Source: Cryomorphaceae bacterium
GTDB lineage: Bacteria; Bacteroidota; Bacteroidia; Flavobacteriales; Schleiferiaceae
DNA length: 59,644 bases
Direction of reading: 5' to 3'
Assembly: GCA_020832345.1 (NCBI GenBank)
Contig: JAFIEY010000020.1
Location: 1-59,644, forward strand
The notes beneath the pieces were generated by a model that saw only the letters and a list, made by a program, of their open reading frames with translations, had not been told where the DNA came from and searched no databases. Shown one piece after another: positions 37,860-47,519 of the stretch (positions are counted from its first letter, which is position 1; every line of letters begins with the position of its first letter). Both the position numbers and the translations under genes were made by a program.

Positions 37860-38670
37860 AATTGGGCAAAAAAAATCGTTTTCATTGCTTTTTAAGGAGT
37901 TGTGGGTAAGGAGGGAACTCTTCTGGATTTTTGCTTGGCGCGATTTGAAACTCAAATACCGCCAAACGGTCATCGGATTTGCTTGGGTTGTATTGCAACC
38001 ACTACTAATGATGCTCATATTTACGGCTGTTTTTGCTTCGCGGATTGACACTTCTGATTCGGAAATACCGTATTATATTTTTGTTTTTACCGGGTTGATC
38101 ATTTACAACGCTTTTTCCGGTGGGGTTTCAAACGGCAGCAATTCGTTGGTTTTACACGGAAGCATTATAAAAAAGAATTATTTCCCCCGAATAATTCTAC
38201 CCTTTTCTTCCGTTTTCATTTCATTCGTCGATTTTTTGGCCTCGCTGTCCATCCTTTTGGTCATGATGATTTTTTCCCCGGAACATTTGCATCTCTTTCA
38301 TTTCATGGGATATTCATTACTCGCCTTTTTTCTGGCCGCCATACCCTCAGTCGGTTTTTCGGTGTTTTTCTCCGGACTGAATGTACGTTACCGCGATGTG
38401 AATTTTATTTATCCGTTCTTTTTGCAAATCATGCTATTTGTCAGCCCCATTATTTATCCCATTCAAACTGTGGACGATCCTGTTTTATTGATGCTGCTCA
38501 AGTTGAACCCCATTTCCGGCGCCATCGAACTACAAAAGGCGGCGGTGCAAATTTCCTATATCCCCGATATGGAAATTATTTGGATGAGCTTGGGATCTGC
38601 ATTAGTTGTGTGTTTTTTGGGCTTCTTTACTTTTAATAAATTGGAAAAATCTTTCGCAGACGTAATTTAA
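37846..38670 (+). CDS. ABC-2 type polysaccharide exporter, permease (Wzm-like)
   Basis: The 274-residue protein has about six membrane segments. It shows the family N-terminus LFWIFAWRDLKLKYRQTVIG, then FAWVVLQPLLMMLIFT. The conserved RDVNFIYPFFLQIMLFVSPIIYP lies near residues 185-207. The start may be the first or second of two adjacent ATGs; GGAGG (37841-37845) sits immediately upstream. With the next gene it forms a Wzm/Wzt-type exporter moving undecaprenyl-linked glycan across the inner membrane. Confidence 0.92.
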   Translation: MMEYKIGQKKSFSLLFKELWVRRELFWIFAWRDLKLKYRQTVIGFAWVVLQPLLMMLIFTAVFASRIDTSDSEIPYYIFVFTGLIIYNAFSGGVSNGSNSLVLHGSIIKKNYFPRIILPFSSVFISFVDFLASLSILLVMMIFSPEHLHLFHFMGYSLLAFFLAAIPSVGFSVFFSGLNVRYRDVNFIYPFFLQIMLFVSPIIYPIQTVDDPVLLMLLKLNPISGAIELQKAAVQISYIPDMEIIWMSLGSALVVCFLGFFTFNKLEKSFADVI

Positions 38671-38678
38671 AGGGAACT

Positions 38679-39899
38679 ATGAAGCCAATTATCGAAGTGC
38701 AAAATTTATTTAAGGAATACAAATACAGAACCAATCGGGGGAATACCAACCTGCGGGAAGAATTTCACGGTTTGTTTTCCAAACGAAAAGGCTCGAAGGA
38801 TACTTTTTTTGCCCTTCGGGATGTTTCATTTGACATTTTTCCGGGTGAAAGTGTGGGCATTATTGGCAACAACGGAGCGGGAAAATCCACCCTACTTAAA
38901 ATCCTCTCCAACATCACCATGCCCACCAAGGGTTCGGTGACCATTCGGGGATCCATAAACAGTATTCTGGAAGTGGGCACCGGATTTCACCCCGAACTAA
39001 CGGGTAGAGAAAATGTGTTTTTCAATGGCGCATTACACGGTTTATCCCGAAAAGAAATAAAGCAAAACTTCGATGAAATTGTGGATTTTAGTGGTGTGGA
39101 AAAATTTCTCGATACGCCCCTGAAACATTATTCCAGTGGTATGCAGGTTCGATTGGCCTTTTCCATTTTATCCCATATCCAATCCGATGTACTCATCACC
39201 GACGAGGTTCTCGCTGTTGGAGATGCTGCTTTTCAACAAAAATCCAAGCAAAAAATGGAAGAGGTTTTTAAGCAGGGACGAACCATTATTTTTGTCAGTC
39301 ATAACCAATCGGCAATTTCCAGTTTAACGGAGCGTTGCTTACTTCTCGAAGGTGGCGAACTCATGGCAGATGGCAAAACCCAGGATGTAATGAAAACGCG
39401 GTTTGGCAGCGAAACGCGTTTTACTCCGCATTTCATTAACGAATCCCCCATTCGGTCGGAAGATATTGTGCGGTTGGAAGAAGCTAAAATAACCGACGCA
39501 AAGGGGCAAGTGCTTCACGGTGATATTTTTGTCAACCAATCCTTTTTTGTGGAAATGACAGTGGCACCGGTGATGAAATTTAATTTTCCGATGGAAGCCG
39601 TGCTTCGTTTTAAAACCCACGAAAGTCACTTACTTTTTAATGCTACCAAAAAAGGAATAATCCTCAAAGAAAATGGACAAACCAAAATTCGTTGTGAAAT
39701 TCCGGCGAATCTACTCAATCAGGGACAGTTCGTTTTAGGACTTGGATTGGTGTCGTCTTCGCCCGTAAAAACGGAATTGTTTTTACACAATTACTGCTTG
39801 TCCTTCAGCGCAAAAATTCATCCTGAAGATGAATTGTTTACTTTTTACGGTGAATATACCGGCGTCATCCGCCCCAAACTAAACTGGACGATAGAATAA
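38679..39899 (+). CDS. ABC-type polysaccharide exporter, ATPase with C-terminal recognition domain (Wzt-like)
   Basis: The protein has 406 residues. Walker A GNNGAGKST is at 63-71, the family word VGTGFHPELTGREN at 99-112, the signature YSSGMQVRLAF at 151-161, and Walker B VLITDEVLAVGD at 171-182. After residue 250 a beta-rich extension (SPIRSEDIVRLEEAKI...) matches the Wzt glycan-binding domain, which recognises the finished non-reducing end of a chain. Its presence suggests the exported polymer carries a terminal cap, possibly the methyl group from the enzyme at 36041 (inference). Confidence 0.92.
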   Translation: MKPIIEVQNLFKEYKYRTNRGNTNLREEFHGLFSKRKGSKDTFFALRDVSFDIFPGESVGIIGNNGAGKSTLLKILSNITMPTKGSVTIRGSINSILEVGTGFHPELTGRENVFFNGALHGLSRKEIKQNFDEIVDFSGVEKFLDTPLKHYSSGMQVRLAFSILSHIQSDVLITDEVLAVGDAAFQQKSKQKMEEVFKQGRTIIFVSHNQSAISSLTERCLLLEGGELMADGKTQDVMKTRFGSETRFTPHFINESPIRSEDIVRLEEAKITDAKGQVLHGDIFVNQSFFVEMTVAPVMKFNFPMEAVLRFKTHESHLLFNATKKGIILKENGQTKIRCEIPANLLNQGQFVLGLGLVSSSPVKTELFLHNYCLSFSAKIHPEDELFTFYGEYTGVIRPKLNWTIE

Positions 39900-39909
39900 A
39901 ACAAGCATT

Positions 39910-40848
39910 ATGCGCCCAAACTACTCCCCTTTCCAAGGCGTTTACTTTCTGGCAAATGACCGGGTGCTGCCGCTATGTATCGCTTTTTTAAACAGCTTCA
40001 GGGCAAGGCATCCGGAATTATCGCTATGTCTGATTCCCTATGACACCAACATTGAAAAACTACGTGCGCTGGCTGAAAGGTATAATTTTTTTGTTTTTGA
40101 AAATTCGGATTTATTAAACCGCTGCGACAAAATCTCCTTAAATTTTCATCCCTATATTTTTGGTCATTACCGGAAACTCGCATTGTGGGAAGGGCCATTT
40201 TCGCAGTTTGTTTATATGGACATCGACACCGTTTTGCTGAATAATCTCGATCAGGTTTTTGATTTGCTAAAAGATTTTGATCTTTTGACAGCAACTTCGA
40301 ATATTCCGCATACCCGTAAATGGGTTTGGCACGATTCCATTGACGAAACTAATTTGATGTTAAAGGAGGAAATTGACTTCGCCGCCAATACGGGATTTAT
40401 TGCGTCACATAAGGATAAAATACCGCTTTCCCGGTCGGAGGAGTTATTGCAAGAAGCGGAAACCTTAATCCCCCACATGAACTTGTATTGCTTTGAACAA
40501 TCCTTTTTGAATTATTGCATGGCCAAAAGTAATATCCGCAAGGAAAGCTTGTCGGAATTGGGGAAAATCAATAATCGAATAATGAAGGAGCGCTGGGCGG
40601 GCGACAAAGGCGGTCAGGTCGTGGACGGCAAAATCACTTTTGAACCTGAGGAGGAAATATTGTTTTTGCATTGGGCAGGCGTTTGGCAAAAATACCCGCG
40701 AGAATTGCGTTGGGAAAAGCGGTTCAAAAAGTGGTTTGGCATTCGGCCAAAAAACGAATTGGTCAGTCGGTTTATGCCCTATAAATCGTTGTGGTTATAT
40801 TACCGGAATATGGACACCTCCCGATTGAAATTAAAAAACCATGTGTAA
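39910..40848 (+). CDS. GT-A fold glycosyltransferase
   Basis: The 312-residue protein begins YSPFQGVYFLANDRVLPLCI and carries VYMDIDTVLLNNLD, a DxD metal site of the GT8-like kind (about residues 97-110). It also has EIDFAANTGFIAS and a late FLHWAGVWQKYPR. No signal peptide. It was not assigned to a specific family with confidence. It overlaps the next gene by 8 bp, so translation is coupled. Confidence 0.8.
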   Translation: MRPNYSPFQGVYFLANDRVLPLCIAFLNSFRARHPELSLCLIPYDTNIEKLRALAERYNFFVFENSDLLNRCDKISLNFHPYIFGHYRKLALWEGPFSQFVYMDIDTVLLNNLDQVFDLLKDFDLLTATSNIPHTRKWVWHDSIDETNLMLKEEIDFAANTGFIASHKDKIPLSRSEELLQEAETLIPHMNLYCFEQSFLNYCMAKSNIRKESLSELGKINNRIMKERWAGDKGGQVVDGKITFEPEEEILFLHWAGVWQKYPRELRWEKRFKKWFGIRPKNELVSRFMPYKSLWLYYRNMDTSRLKLKNHV

Positions 40849-41854
40849 AGTTAGTGTCATCATACCGTATTACAACAGTAGTCCGTATTTAGAGGATTGC
40901 CTGAAAGCCGTGTGTGGACAAACACTGGCAGAAATCGAAATCCTCTGCATAAACGACGGATCAACGGATGGAAGTGGGGATTTGGTAGCTGGTTTTAATG
41001 ACCCGAGAATTCGCAGGATAGACCTACCCAATGGCGGACAAGGGATTGCGAGAAATGTCGGAATTGACGAGGCAAAAGGAGATTATTTGACCTTTGTAGA
41101 TAGCGATGATCTACCAGAGCCCAACCAGTTAAAAACCCTGTACAACGCATGTTTGGATAACGTAGCCGATTTTGCCTGGGGCTTGTCGAGATGCTTTTCG
41201 GGTACCATAAATTTACATGAACCCTCAAAATATTATGACGAAGAGGGTAAACGAATATCACAAACGAAATGTCGTTTTGGGAAAAGCGACAATCAACATG
41301 TATTTGAAGCGGCTCAAATGTATAAACTCGTAAATGCTGCAACTGCAGTTCCGTGGAACAAATTGTTGCGAAGGTCATTTGTCTTGCAGAAGCAAATCCG
41401 TTTTTCAGAACACCTAATTCACGAGGATTTACTGTTTTACTTTCTAACTTTGATGCACGCCAAACGCAGCGTTTTTGTCAATGATATATTGTACAATCAC
41501 CGCAGGTGGCCGGGCTCAACCATGCATACCATTTCCGCAAAAAATCACCATAAAATTTTAGAAGTAATGGATGTGGTGAAGGCGCAAATCGACAACTCAG
41601 AAAATACGCATTTGGAAAAAGCATTTTCCATTTTTCAAGCCAAACAATTATTGTCTTCGTTAAATGGTGTGTTGGTAAATCCGAAAATTGCCACTGCGGA
41701 TCGGGAGCGATTTTTTCAGGAGGTTAGAAATCGTTTAAAAAATCTCAAAGAAAGTAAAACCTTGACCATAAAAGAGCGAACACAACTCCAATCGCTTAAA
41801 ATGAATGGGTTTTATGCATCGATACTTATAAATAAACTCCCCATTGGATTTTGA
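40841..41854 (+). CDS. Family 2 glycosyltransferase
   Basis: The 337-residue protein reads VSVIIPYYNSSPYLEDCL, LCINDGSTDGSGD, GQGIARNVGIDEAKGD and FVDSDDLPEP (DxD). AVPWNKLLRRSF and LIHEDLLFYF are shared with the paralogue at 34388. It follows the same domain plan as the other two family 2 enzymes of the locus. Confidence 0.9.
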   Translation: MCKVSVIIPYYNSSPYLEDCLKAVCGQTLAEIEILCINDGSTDGSGDLVAGFNDPRIRRIDLPNGGQGIARNVGIDEAKGDYLTFVDSDDLPEPNQLKTLYNACLDNVADFAWGLSRCFSGTINLHEPSKYYDEEGKRISQTKCRFGKSDNQHVFEAAQMYKLVNAATAVPWNKLLRRSFVLQKQIRFSEHLIHEDLLFYFLTLMHAKRSVFVNDILYNHRRWPGSTMHTISAKNHHKILEVMDVVKAQIDNSENTHLEKAFSIFQAKQLLSSLNGVLVNPKIATADRERFFQEVRNRLKNLKESKTLTIKERTQLQSLKMNGFYASILINKLPIGF

Positions 41855-41888
41855 CAAAGCCATTTCAAAATCACGTAACTAAAAACAA

Positions 41889-43976
41889 ATGAGTCAATTA
41901 AAACACATCACTTCAAAATTTTTCAAATCCTCCTTTGGATGGTTGAGCCTGATTTTATTGCTGGCCGCCCTTCAGTATGCGCAGGTTAGGAATTTTTCAT
42001 TTCTTAATTATGACGACGGAAGATACGTGGCCGACAATATAGACATTCGGGATTTTTCGTGGTCCGGATTGAGCAAAATGATTTTCCACCCCCAGTATTC
42101 CGACGAATTAATTCCGCCTTTTACAACGGTAACCCTGGCGATGAATTATGCTGTTGGAAAACTCAATCCGTCCGGGTATCACTTGGTCAATTTACTTTTC
42201 CATTTGGCCAATATCGTCTTGGTGTTTTTCATTGCAGGTCGGGTTTTCAAACGCGGGGATTACGCCTTATGGGTCGCGGCCATTTTTGCTTTTCATCCCT
42301 CGTCGGTGGAAGCCATTGCCTGGGTAGCTGCAAGGAAGGAAGTTCAATACACCTTTTTCTATTTGCTGGCATTGTGGTTTATTTTTAAATATTGGGATGA
42401 ACAGAAAATGAAATGGTATATAGCCGCCATATTGCTTTTTGTGGTATCGTATTATTCCAAATTTGCCGCTGCGTCGTTTCCCGTTTTGTACATTGGTTTA
42501 GCGCTACTTTGGAAGAATAAAAAAAATTACGGTCGCATTTTACTGGAAAGTGTGCCCTTTTTCATATTTCCACTTTACAGTATTGTTTTAATGTTTTACA
42601 ACGACGGTCAGGTTTTCGATTTGGTCAATCAGGTGGGCGCTATTGGTCAAACAAATATTGAAAATTCGTCGGTTACCCCAAAAGGTGAGATCATGCATGC
42701 AGGATTTTCGCTTTGGCAAAAAATCATATTGGGCGGCTATAGTTTCATGGTATATCTCTACAAATTTATTTGGCCCTTCGATCAGCAAATCATTTATCCT
42801 TATCCCGAATTAAATGAAATGGACAGTTTGCCATTTAAATATTCTGCAATAGCTACACTCACCTTCATATTGGTTTCCGTTTTGGCGTGGTTTGGATGGA
42901 AAAACAGAAAAAGGATCAGCGTGGAACTGATTTTTGGTGCAATGTTCTTTTTGGTTCATATAGTTTTGGTATTGCATGTTTTGCCATTGGGCGGGAAGGT
43001 TGTAGTTGCCGACAGGTACACCTATTTACCCTACCTCGGATTATCGGTTATTTTGGTTTGGTGGCTGGGCGAAAAGTTTGGAAAAACGCAATCCATTCGG
43101 ATGGTTCAGATTTTGGGTATATTATTGATTTTGATGAATGTGCAATTAATTCGGTGGATACCCAGCTGGAAAGATTCGGGCAGCATTTTCACGCACCTGG
43201 TTGAAAAAGAACCCATGTATGTGCCTGCAAGAATAAGTTTGGGAAAACATCTTTTAGATGCCAATAATTTACCAGAAGCAGAAGTTCATTTGAAAAAAGC
43301 CCTGCAAATAGATCCTGACAACCCAATGGCCTATCTCAACATGGGCACACTTTATCTGAAACGAAATCAAGCCAAGACGGCTTTAAAGTTTTTGGCGAAA
43401 GGTGCCACCTATGAAGGCGAAAAAAATCTAATTTATTACAATATCGGGCAGGCTTATGTGCAGTTGGGCGACACCGAGAAGGCCAAAGTATATTTTCAAA
43501 AATCCTTGGAAGCAGACCGTTTCGGATCCATAACCCATGTTACACTTTATAGTTTGGGACAATTACTGGCAAAAGAAGGAAGTGTTTCGGATGCTTTAAA
43601 ATGTTTTGAGGCGAGTTTGGAACGGATGCCGGATTTTATTCCATCATTTGTAGGCATGGCCAACACCTACATCGAGGGCATGTATTCACCGGAGCAAGGT
43701 TTGGAGATTTTGGAAAAAGCGCGTGAAATATCCCCTGAGGATCCGATTTTGCTTCAAGCATTTTGTCAAGTGTATTTAACCATAAATAAGCCTCAAAAGA
43801 TGTACGAAACGGCCAAATTAATTTTATCGAAAAACCCCAATAATCCAATGGGTCTATATTATCGGGGCGTTGCCAGTGTGATGCGCGGCAATCCCACCGG
43901 GTGCTCAGATCTGGTCTCCGCTGCCAATGCCGGTGTAGCAGAAGCGGAGGCGTATCATTCTAGGCATTGCCGGTGA
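41889..43976 (+). CDS. Membrane GT-C-like protein with TPR repeats (TMTC-like)
   Basis: The 695-residue protein begins with about ten membrane segments (residues 18-420). The first periplasmic loop contains NYDDGRYVADN, the acidic motif expected at the catalytic end of GT-C enzymes; FHPSSVEAIAWVAARKE follows. Residues 440-690 are tetratricopeptide repeats (PARISLGKHLLDANNLPEAEV..., MAYLNMGTLYLKRNQAKTAL). The plan resembles eukaryotic TMTC O-mannosyltransferases and their bacterial relatives. It probably transfers a lipid-linked sugar to a protein or glycan; inference from family. It closes the polysaccharide operon. Confidence 0.8.
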   Translation: MSQLKHITSKFFKSSFGWLSLILLLAALQYAQVRNFSFLNYDDGRYVADNIDIRDFSWSGLSKMIFHPQYSDELIPPFTTVTLAMNYAVGKLNPSGYHLVNLLFHLANIVLVFFIAGRVFKRGDYALWVAAIFAFHPSSVEAIAWVAARKEVQYTFFYLLALWFIFKYWDEQKMKWYIAAILLFVVSYYSKFAAASFPVLYIGLALLWKNKKNYGRILLESVPFFIFPLYSIVLMFYNDGQVFDLVNQVGAIGQTNIENSSVTPKGEIMHAGFSLWQKIILGGYSFMVYLYKFIWPFDQQIIYPYPELNEMDSLPFKYSAIATLTFILVSVLAWFGWKNRKRISVELIFGAMFFLVHIVLVLHVLPLGGKVVVADRYTYLPYLGLSVILVWWLGEKFGKTQSIRMVQILGILLILMNVQLIRWIPSWKDSGSIFTHLVEKEPMYVPARISLGKHLLDANNLPEAEVHLKKALQIDPDNPMAYLNMGTLYLKRNQAKTALKFLAKGATYEGEKNLIYYNIGQAYVQLGDTEKAKVYFQKSLEADRFGSITHVTLYSLGQLLAKEGSVSDALKCFEASLERMPDFIPSFVGMANTYIEGMYSPEQGLEILEKAREISPEDPILLQAFCQVYLTINKPQKMYETAKLILSKNPNNPMGLYYRGVASVMRGNPTGCSDLVSAANAGVAEAEAYHSRHCR

Positions 43977-44064
43977 TCAACTGCGAATTAATCAAAACCG
44001 CACCCAACCCCCGTTCCCGAAACCAACCCCACCAACCTCCGAAATCATTAACCTTAATTATTTC

Positions 44065-44094
44065 TTGCGCGGGCAAGTTTTTCCCTTATTTTTG
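44065..44094 (+). promoter_or_regulatory. Promoter of gcvH
   Basis: TTG (44065-44067), a 19-bp spacer and TATTTTTG (44087-44094) match the Bacteroidota promoter pattern, 24 bases before the gcvH ATG. Confidence 0.65.
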
Positions 44095-44117
44095 CGGAAA
44101 ATTTAAACCAAATAATT

Positions 44118-44495
44118 ATGAATATTCCAAGTGAACTGCGCTACACCAAGGATCATGAATGGGTGAAGGTTGAAGGTGATGTGGCCACCATTGGTATTAC
44201 CGATTTTGCGCAACAGGAGTTGGGCGATATCGTTTTTGTGGAGGTAGAAACCGTGGGAGAAACTTTTGATAAAGAAGAGGTTTTTGGGTCGGTAGAGGCG
44301 GTGAAAACCGTTTCCGATTTGTTTATGCCGATTGGTGGTGAGGTTTTGGAATTTAATGAAGAAATAGAATCTGATCCCGAACTGGTGAACAGAGATCCTT
44401 ACGGTGCAGGTTGGATGGTTAAAGTAAAAATCAGCGATTCCGACGAACTTAATGCGTTGCTTTCCGCTGAAGAATATACAGATTTGGTAGGTTGA
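44118..44495 (+). CDS. gcvH: Glycine cleavage system H protein
   Basis: The 125-residue lipoyl carrier of the glycine cleavage complex is of normal length. The lipoylation site is Lys63 in [31 protein letters not shown] and [14 protein letters not shown] are family hallmarks. It shuttles the aminomethyl group between the P, T and L proteins, which are not encoded nearby. Its stop overlaps the next gene. Confidence 0.97.
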   Translation: MNIPSELRYTKDHEWVKVEGDVATIGITDFAQQELGDIVFVEVETVGETFDKEEVFGSVEAVKTVSDLFMPIGGEVLEFNEEIESDPELVNRDPYGAGWMVKVKISDSDELNALLSAEEYTDLVG

Positions 44496-44869
44496 GCATT
44501 TCGAGGTATTATTTTCCCCTGATTTCTTGGATGGTCTTTGTGACCATTATGTTGCTATTGCCATCAGCGAATATTCCCAGTGGACTGGCCACCCTGCCGG
44601 ATTATGTGGTTCATGCTTGCATTATGGCCATAGGTGCTTTTTTGTGGTATTGGGGAAGGTTTAGGCTGCGGGGCACACTCTCGAAAAAAGTTTTTCTCCG
44701 GGTTGTGGGTTTCTTTTTGGTTTATAGTGTACTAACGGAATTTATTCAAGCGTATTTAATCGCCGGACGAAGTGGTACCGTTTCCGACGTAATTGCCGAT
44801 ATGACGGGTGTTTTGACGGTGAGTGTAATCGTTTTTGCCCTTACATCTCATTCCCGAAATAATAATTGA
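44492..44869 (+). CDS. VanZ-like membrane protein
   Basis: The 125-residue protein has four membrane segments. The second carries [20 protein letters not shown], and the last part [26 protein letters not shown] matches the VanZ fold signature (E.xQ....R..s..D...N/D..G). The start is a TTG overlapping the gcvH stop (TTGA), an arrangement that suggests translational coupling. The gene order gcvH-vanZ is, as I recall, common in flavobacteria. Function unknown. Confidence 0.8.
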   Translation: MSISRYYFPLISWMVFVTIMLLLPSANIPSGLATLPDYVVHACIMAIGAFLWYWGRFRLRGTLSKKVFLRVVGFFLVYSVLTEFIQAYLIAGRSGTVSDVIADMTGVLTVSVIVFALTSHSRNNN

Positions 44870-45030
44870 ATAATAATTTTCGCGTTTGCATTGGTTTTAC
44901 TAATTTTACCTCGAAAATTTTTCATGGAAAAATGCGATTCATCAATGGGTTTTTGATTTGAAAAAAAACATTGCCGCATGAGCGAATTCGGACTAATATT
45001 TGCAAGATTTGAGAAATCAATTTTAAATGT

Positions 45031-45735
45031 ATGAAGAGTAAAAAATCACCCAAGGCCGATTTAGAAAACAAACGGGATATTTTCTTTCTCGTGGGTTTAG
45101 CCGTATCCTTGATTTTTCTGATTGTTGTTGTTAACTGGCGCACTTATGATAAGCGAATTGTTGACCTTGGCGAATTGGATGTCGTTATTGAAGAAGAAAT
45201 TATTGTAACCACAGAGCGTCGTTTGAAAAAACCACCTCCGCCACCCCCACCGCCGGAGCAAATTACCGTAGTTGAGGATATCGTGGAGTTGGAGGAAGAA
45301 CTCATCATGGAGTCTGTGGAAGTCGATCAGGATGATGAAGTGGAAGTGGTTGACTTTAGCGGTGAAGAAACCGATGAGGTACTCAATTTTGCCGTGGTTG
45401 AAAATAAACCCGTATTTCCCGGCTGTGAAAATGAAAAAACCGAGCAAGATCGTTCCGATTGTTTTCAACGCATGATGAGCAGACACGTGGGTTCAAATTT
45501 TAAATTCCCGGAAATTTCCAAACAAATGGGTTCACAGGGTGTCGTGGTGGTCAATTTCATCATCAACAAGGACGGATCCGTTTCCGACGCAAAAGTTGTT
45601 CGTGGCGTTGATGATGCCCTGGATGCCGAAGCCATTCGCGTTATTAAAAAGTTGCCGAAATTTGAGCCGGCCAAACAGCGCGGACGTCCGGTACGAATGT
45701 CGTTTAATATGCCGATAAATGCCCGGATCCAATAG
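45031..45735 (+). CDS. TonB-like energy transducer, copy 1
   Basis: The 234-residue protein has a cytoplasmic start MKSKKSPKADLENKRD and one membrane helix (about 20-37). A nine-residue proline run at about 69-77 and an acidic linker follow. The C-terminal TonB domain includes VVVNFIINKDGSVSDAKVVRGVDDALDAEA and ends in PVRMSFNMPINARIQ. An FPGCENEKTEQDRSDCFQRMM segment with two cysteines precedes it. It would couple the proton-motive force to an outer-membrane receptor. The tandem copy at 45895 is clearly homologous. Confidence 0.9.
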   Translation: MKSKKSPKADLENKRDIFFLVGLAVSLIFLIVVVNWRTYDKRIVDLGELDVVIEEEIIVTTERRLKKPPPPPPPPEQITVVEDIVELEEELIMESVEVDQDDEVEVVDFSGEETDEVLNFAVVENKPVFPGCENEKTEQDRSDCFQRMMSRHVGSNFKFPEISKQMGSQGVVVVNFIINKDGSVSDAKVVRGVDDALDAEAIRVIKKLPKFEPAKQRGRPVRMSFNMPINARIQ

Positions 45736-45774
45736 TGAAGCACTGAGCAGCTGACGTATAAAATAAATTGTAGA

Positions 45775-45806
45775 AGGTGTTGTCAAATTGGCAACACCTT
45801 TTTTTT
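45775..45806 (+). terminator. Intrinsic terminator after the first TonB-like gene
   Basis: AGGTGTTG (45775-45782), a 9-base loop and CACACC-containing complement CAACACCT (45792-45799) form a perfect 8-bp stem followed by eight T residues. It separates the two tandem TonB-like genes into different transcripts. Confidence 0.85.
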
Positions 45807-45894
45807 ATGGTAATTTTTGATTGCCCAATTCTCGGAATGAAAATTGATATTTTTTTGGTGTTCCTTCATTTTGTATTAACCAAAGAAAAGTATC

Positions 45895-46608
45895 ATGAAA
45901 AGCAAAAAATCACCCAAAGCAGATTTAGAGAGCAAGCGTTTGATCTATTTCCTCACCGGCATGGTCATGTCCCTTATGGTTTTAATAGTTGTTTTCAATT
46001 GGAAAACCATTGAGCGAAAAATCATTGAAACCGATACACCCGTATTTGCCTTTGACGAACCGACTCCGGTAGTTACCCAACGGCTCATGAAAGCCAAGCC
46101 CAAACCCAAACCAAACCCCAGTCAAGAAAAGGTTGAAGTTGTTGATCAAATAGACGAATTAATTGATCTGAAAGAAGAATTACACATGGAGCCGTTTGAC
46201 CATGGCGAAGAAATTGAAAAAGTGGAGTTTGGTGGAGAAGATTCGGACGAGGTACTCAATTTTCCTGTGGTAGAAAACAAGCCCATCTTTCCCGGTTGTG
46301 AAAATGAAAAAACTGAAAAAGATCGCGCAGATTGTTTTCAAAGAATGATGCAAAGACACGTGGGAAATAATTTCAAATATCCCGAAATCTCCAAATCCAT
46401 CGGCAATCAAGGAACGGTAACAGTCAGTTTTATCATCAATAAAGATGGTTCCATTTCGGATATAGAAGTATTGCGCGGTGTTGACGACGCCATTGATGCC
46501 GAATCCAGACGGGTAATTTCCAAACTCCCAATGATGCAACCGGCTAAGCAACGCGGCAATCCCGTCCGAATGTCGTTTAAAATGCCGATTCGCGCAACGA
46601 TTCAGTAA
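45895..46608 (+). CDS. TonB-like energy transducer, copy 2
   Basis: The 237-residue protein has the same plan as copy 1: MKSKKSPKADLESKRLIYF, one membrane helix, an acidic linker and a TonB domain with VTVSFIINKDGSISDIEVLRGVDDAIDAES. The linker differs: the proline run is replaced by KAKPKPKPNPS, a Lys-Pro type as in proteobacterial TonB. The cysteine segment FPGCENEKTEKDRADCFQRMMQRHVG is almost identical to copy 1. It arose by tandem duplication. Confidence 0.9.
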   Translation: MKSKKSPKADLESKRLIYFLTGMVMSLMVLIVVFNWKTIERKIIETDTPVFAFDEPTPVVTQRLMKAKPKPKPNPSQEKVEVVDQIDELIDLKEELHMEPFDHGEEIEKVEFGGEDSDEVLNFPVVENKPIFPGCENEKTEKDRADCFQRMMQRHVGNNFKYPEISKSIGNQGTVTVSFIINKDGSISDIEVLRGVDDAIDAESRRVISKLPMMQPAKQRGNPVRMSFKMPIRATIQ

Positions 46609-46686
46609 TTGCTGATGGAATTTTAATCGGGATAAATAACATAATTGTGGAGGACACAGTTACCTTTGCGGTATCTAAATGATGCC

Positions 46687-47229
46687 ATGCTTTACTTAAA
46701 ATCCCTTCACATCATATTTGTTGTAACCTGGTTTGCCGGACTGTTTTATATCGTCAGGTTATTTGTTTACGCTGCCGAGGCACGGACAGATCCCGACCAG
46801 ACCAAACAAAAAATCCTGCTCGATCAATTCTTTTTGATGCAACGCCGCTTGTGGTACGGAATAACCTGGCCATCTGCAATTTTGACCTTTATTTTTGGTC
46901 ATTGGGTTTTGATCGAACTCGGTTGGCATACACAAATGCTTACCGATGGGTTTTCATGGCTATTGATCAAATACATTTTGGTTTGGCTACTTTTGGGGTA
47001 TCACTTGTATTGCCACAAAATTTTTATCCAACAGCAAAAAGGAATTTTCAAACACACCGGCAACCAACTGCGAATTTGGAATGAAGTGGCCACCCTACTT
47101 TTGGTCAGCATCGTTTTTTTAGTGGTTGTCAAAAGTGCCTTAAGCCTGATTTACGGTGCTTTTGGTTTGGTGCTCTTCGCCGCTATTTTGATGTTGGCCA
47201 TTCGGGTGTATAGGAAGGTGAGGGGGTAG
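46687..47229 (+). CDS. hemJ: HemJ-type protoporphyrinogen oxidase
   Basis: The in-frame ATG at 46687 (MLYLKSLHIIFVVTWFAGLF) gives 180 residues with four to five membrane helices. The conserved His in LKSLHIIFVVTWFAG, the YIVRLFVYAAEA segment and the RRLWYGITWPSAILTF motif are typical. The enzyme oxidises protoporphyrinogen IX in haem synthesis (family knowledge). Downstream lies a long-form dispersed repeat. Confidence 0.88.
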   Translation: MLYLKSLHIIFVVTWFAGLFYIVRLFVYAAEARTDPDQTKQKILLDQFFLMQRRLWYGITWPSAILTFIFGHWVLIELGWHTQMLTDGFSWLLIKYILVWLLLGYHLYCHKIFIQQQKGIFKHTGNQLRIWNEVATLLLVSIVFLVVVKSALSLIYGAFGLVLFAAILMLAIRVYRKVRG

Positions 47230-47231
47230 TA

Positions 47232-47392
47232 TTGAGCAGACTCGATTTTGTGTCTGCTCTAAAAAGTCCCTTTCTGCCAAAATCTTCCCTGTCGATAGAC
47301 TTTTGAATCTTCACTAACAGCTGGTTAGCTCCGTTTCAAAAATCCCATCCGCGTCGATTTTGATTGAAATCATCCTTTTTAGAGTGGACTCA
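47232..47392. repeat. Dispersed palindromic element, long form copy 1
   Basis: The main element (47249-47392) carries the TGTCTGCTCTAAAAAGTCCC left end, the CTTTCTGCCAAAATCTTCC core and the TTTTTAGAGTGGACTCA right end, as in the short form. It has an extra internal segment containing GTCGATAGACTTTTGAATC and TCGATTTTGATTGAAATCAT, also found at 57706-57832. A preceding TTGAGCAGACTC (47232-47244) is a second, inverted terminus. Confidence 0.75.
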
Positions 47393-47519
47393 CCTTTTAT
47401 TTTCCCATTCTTATGGTAAAACTTAGTTTAAAAGATGCTTATTAAATAATTCTTTGTTAATGCATGAAATAAAATTAACTTTTATTTAAGCGTATGCATC
47501 AAACTAATAGTTAATATAT

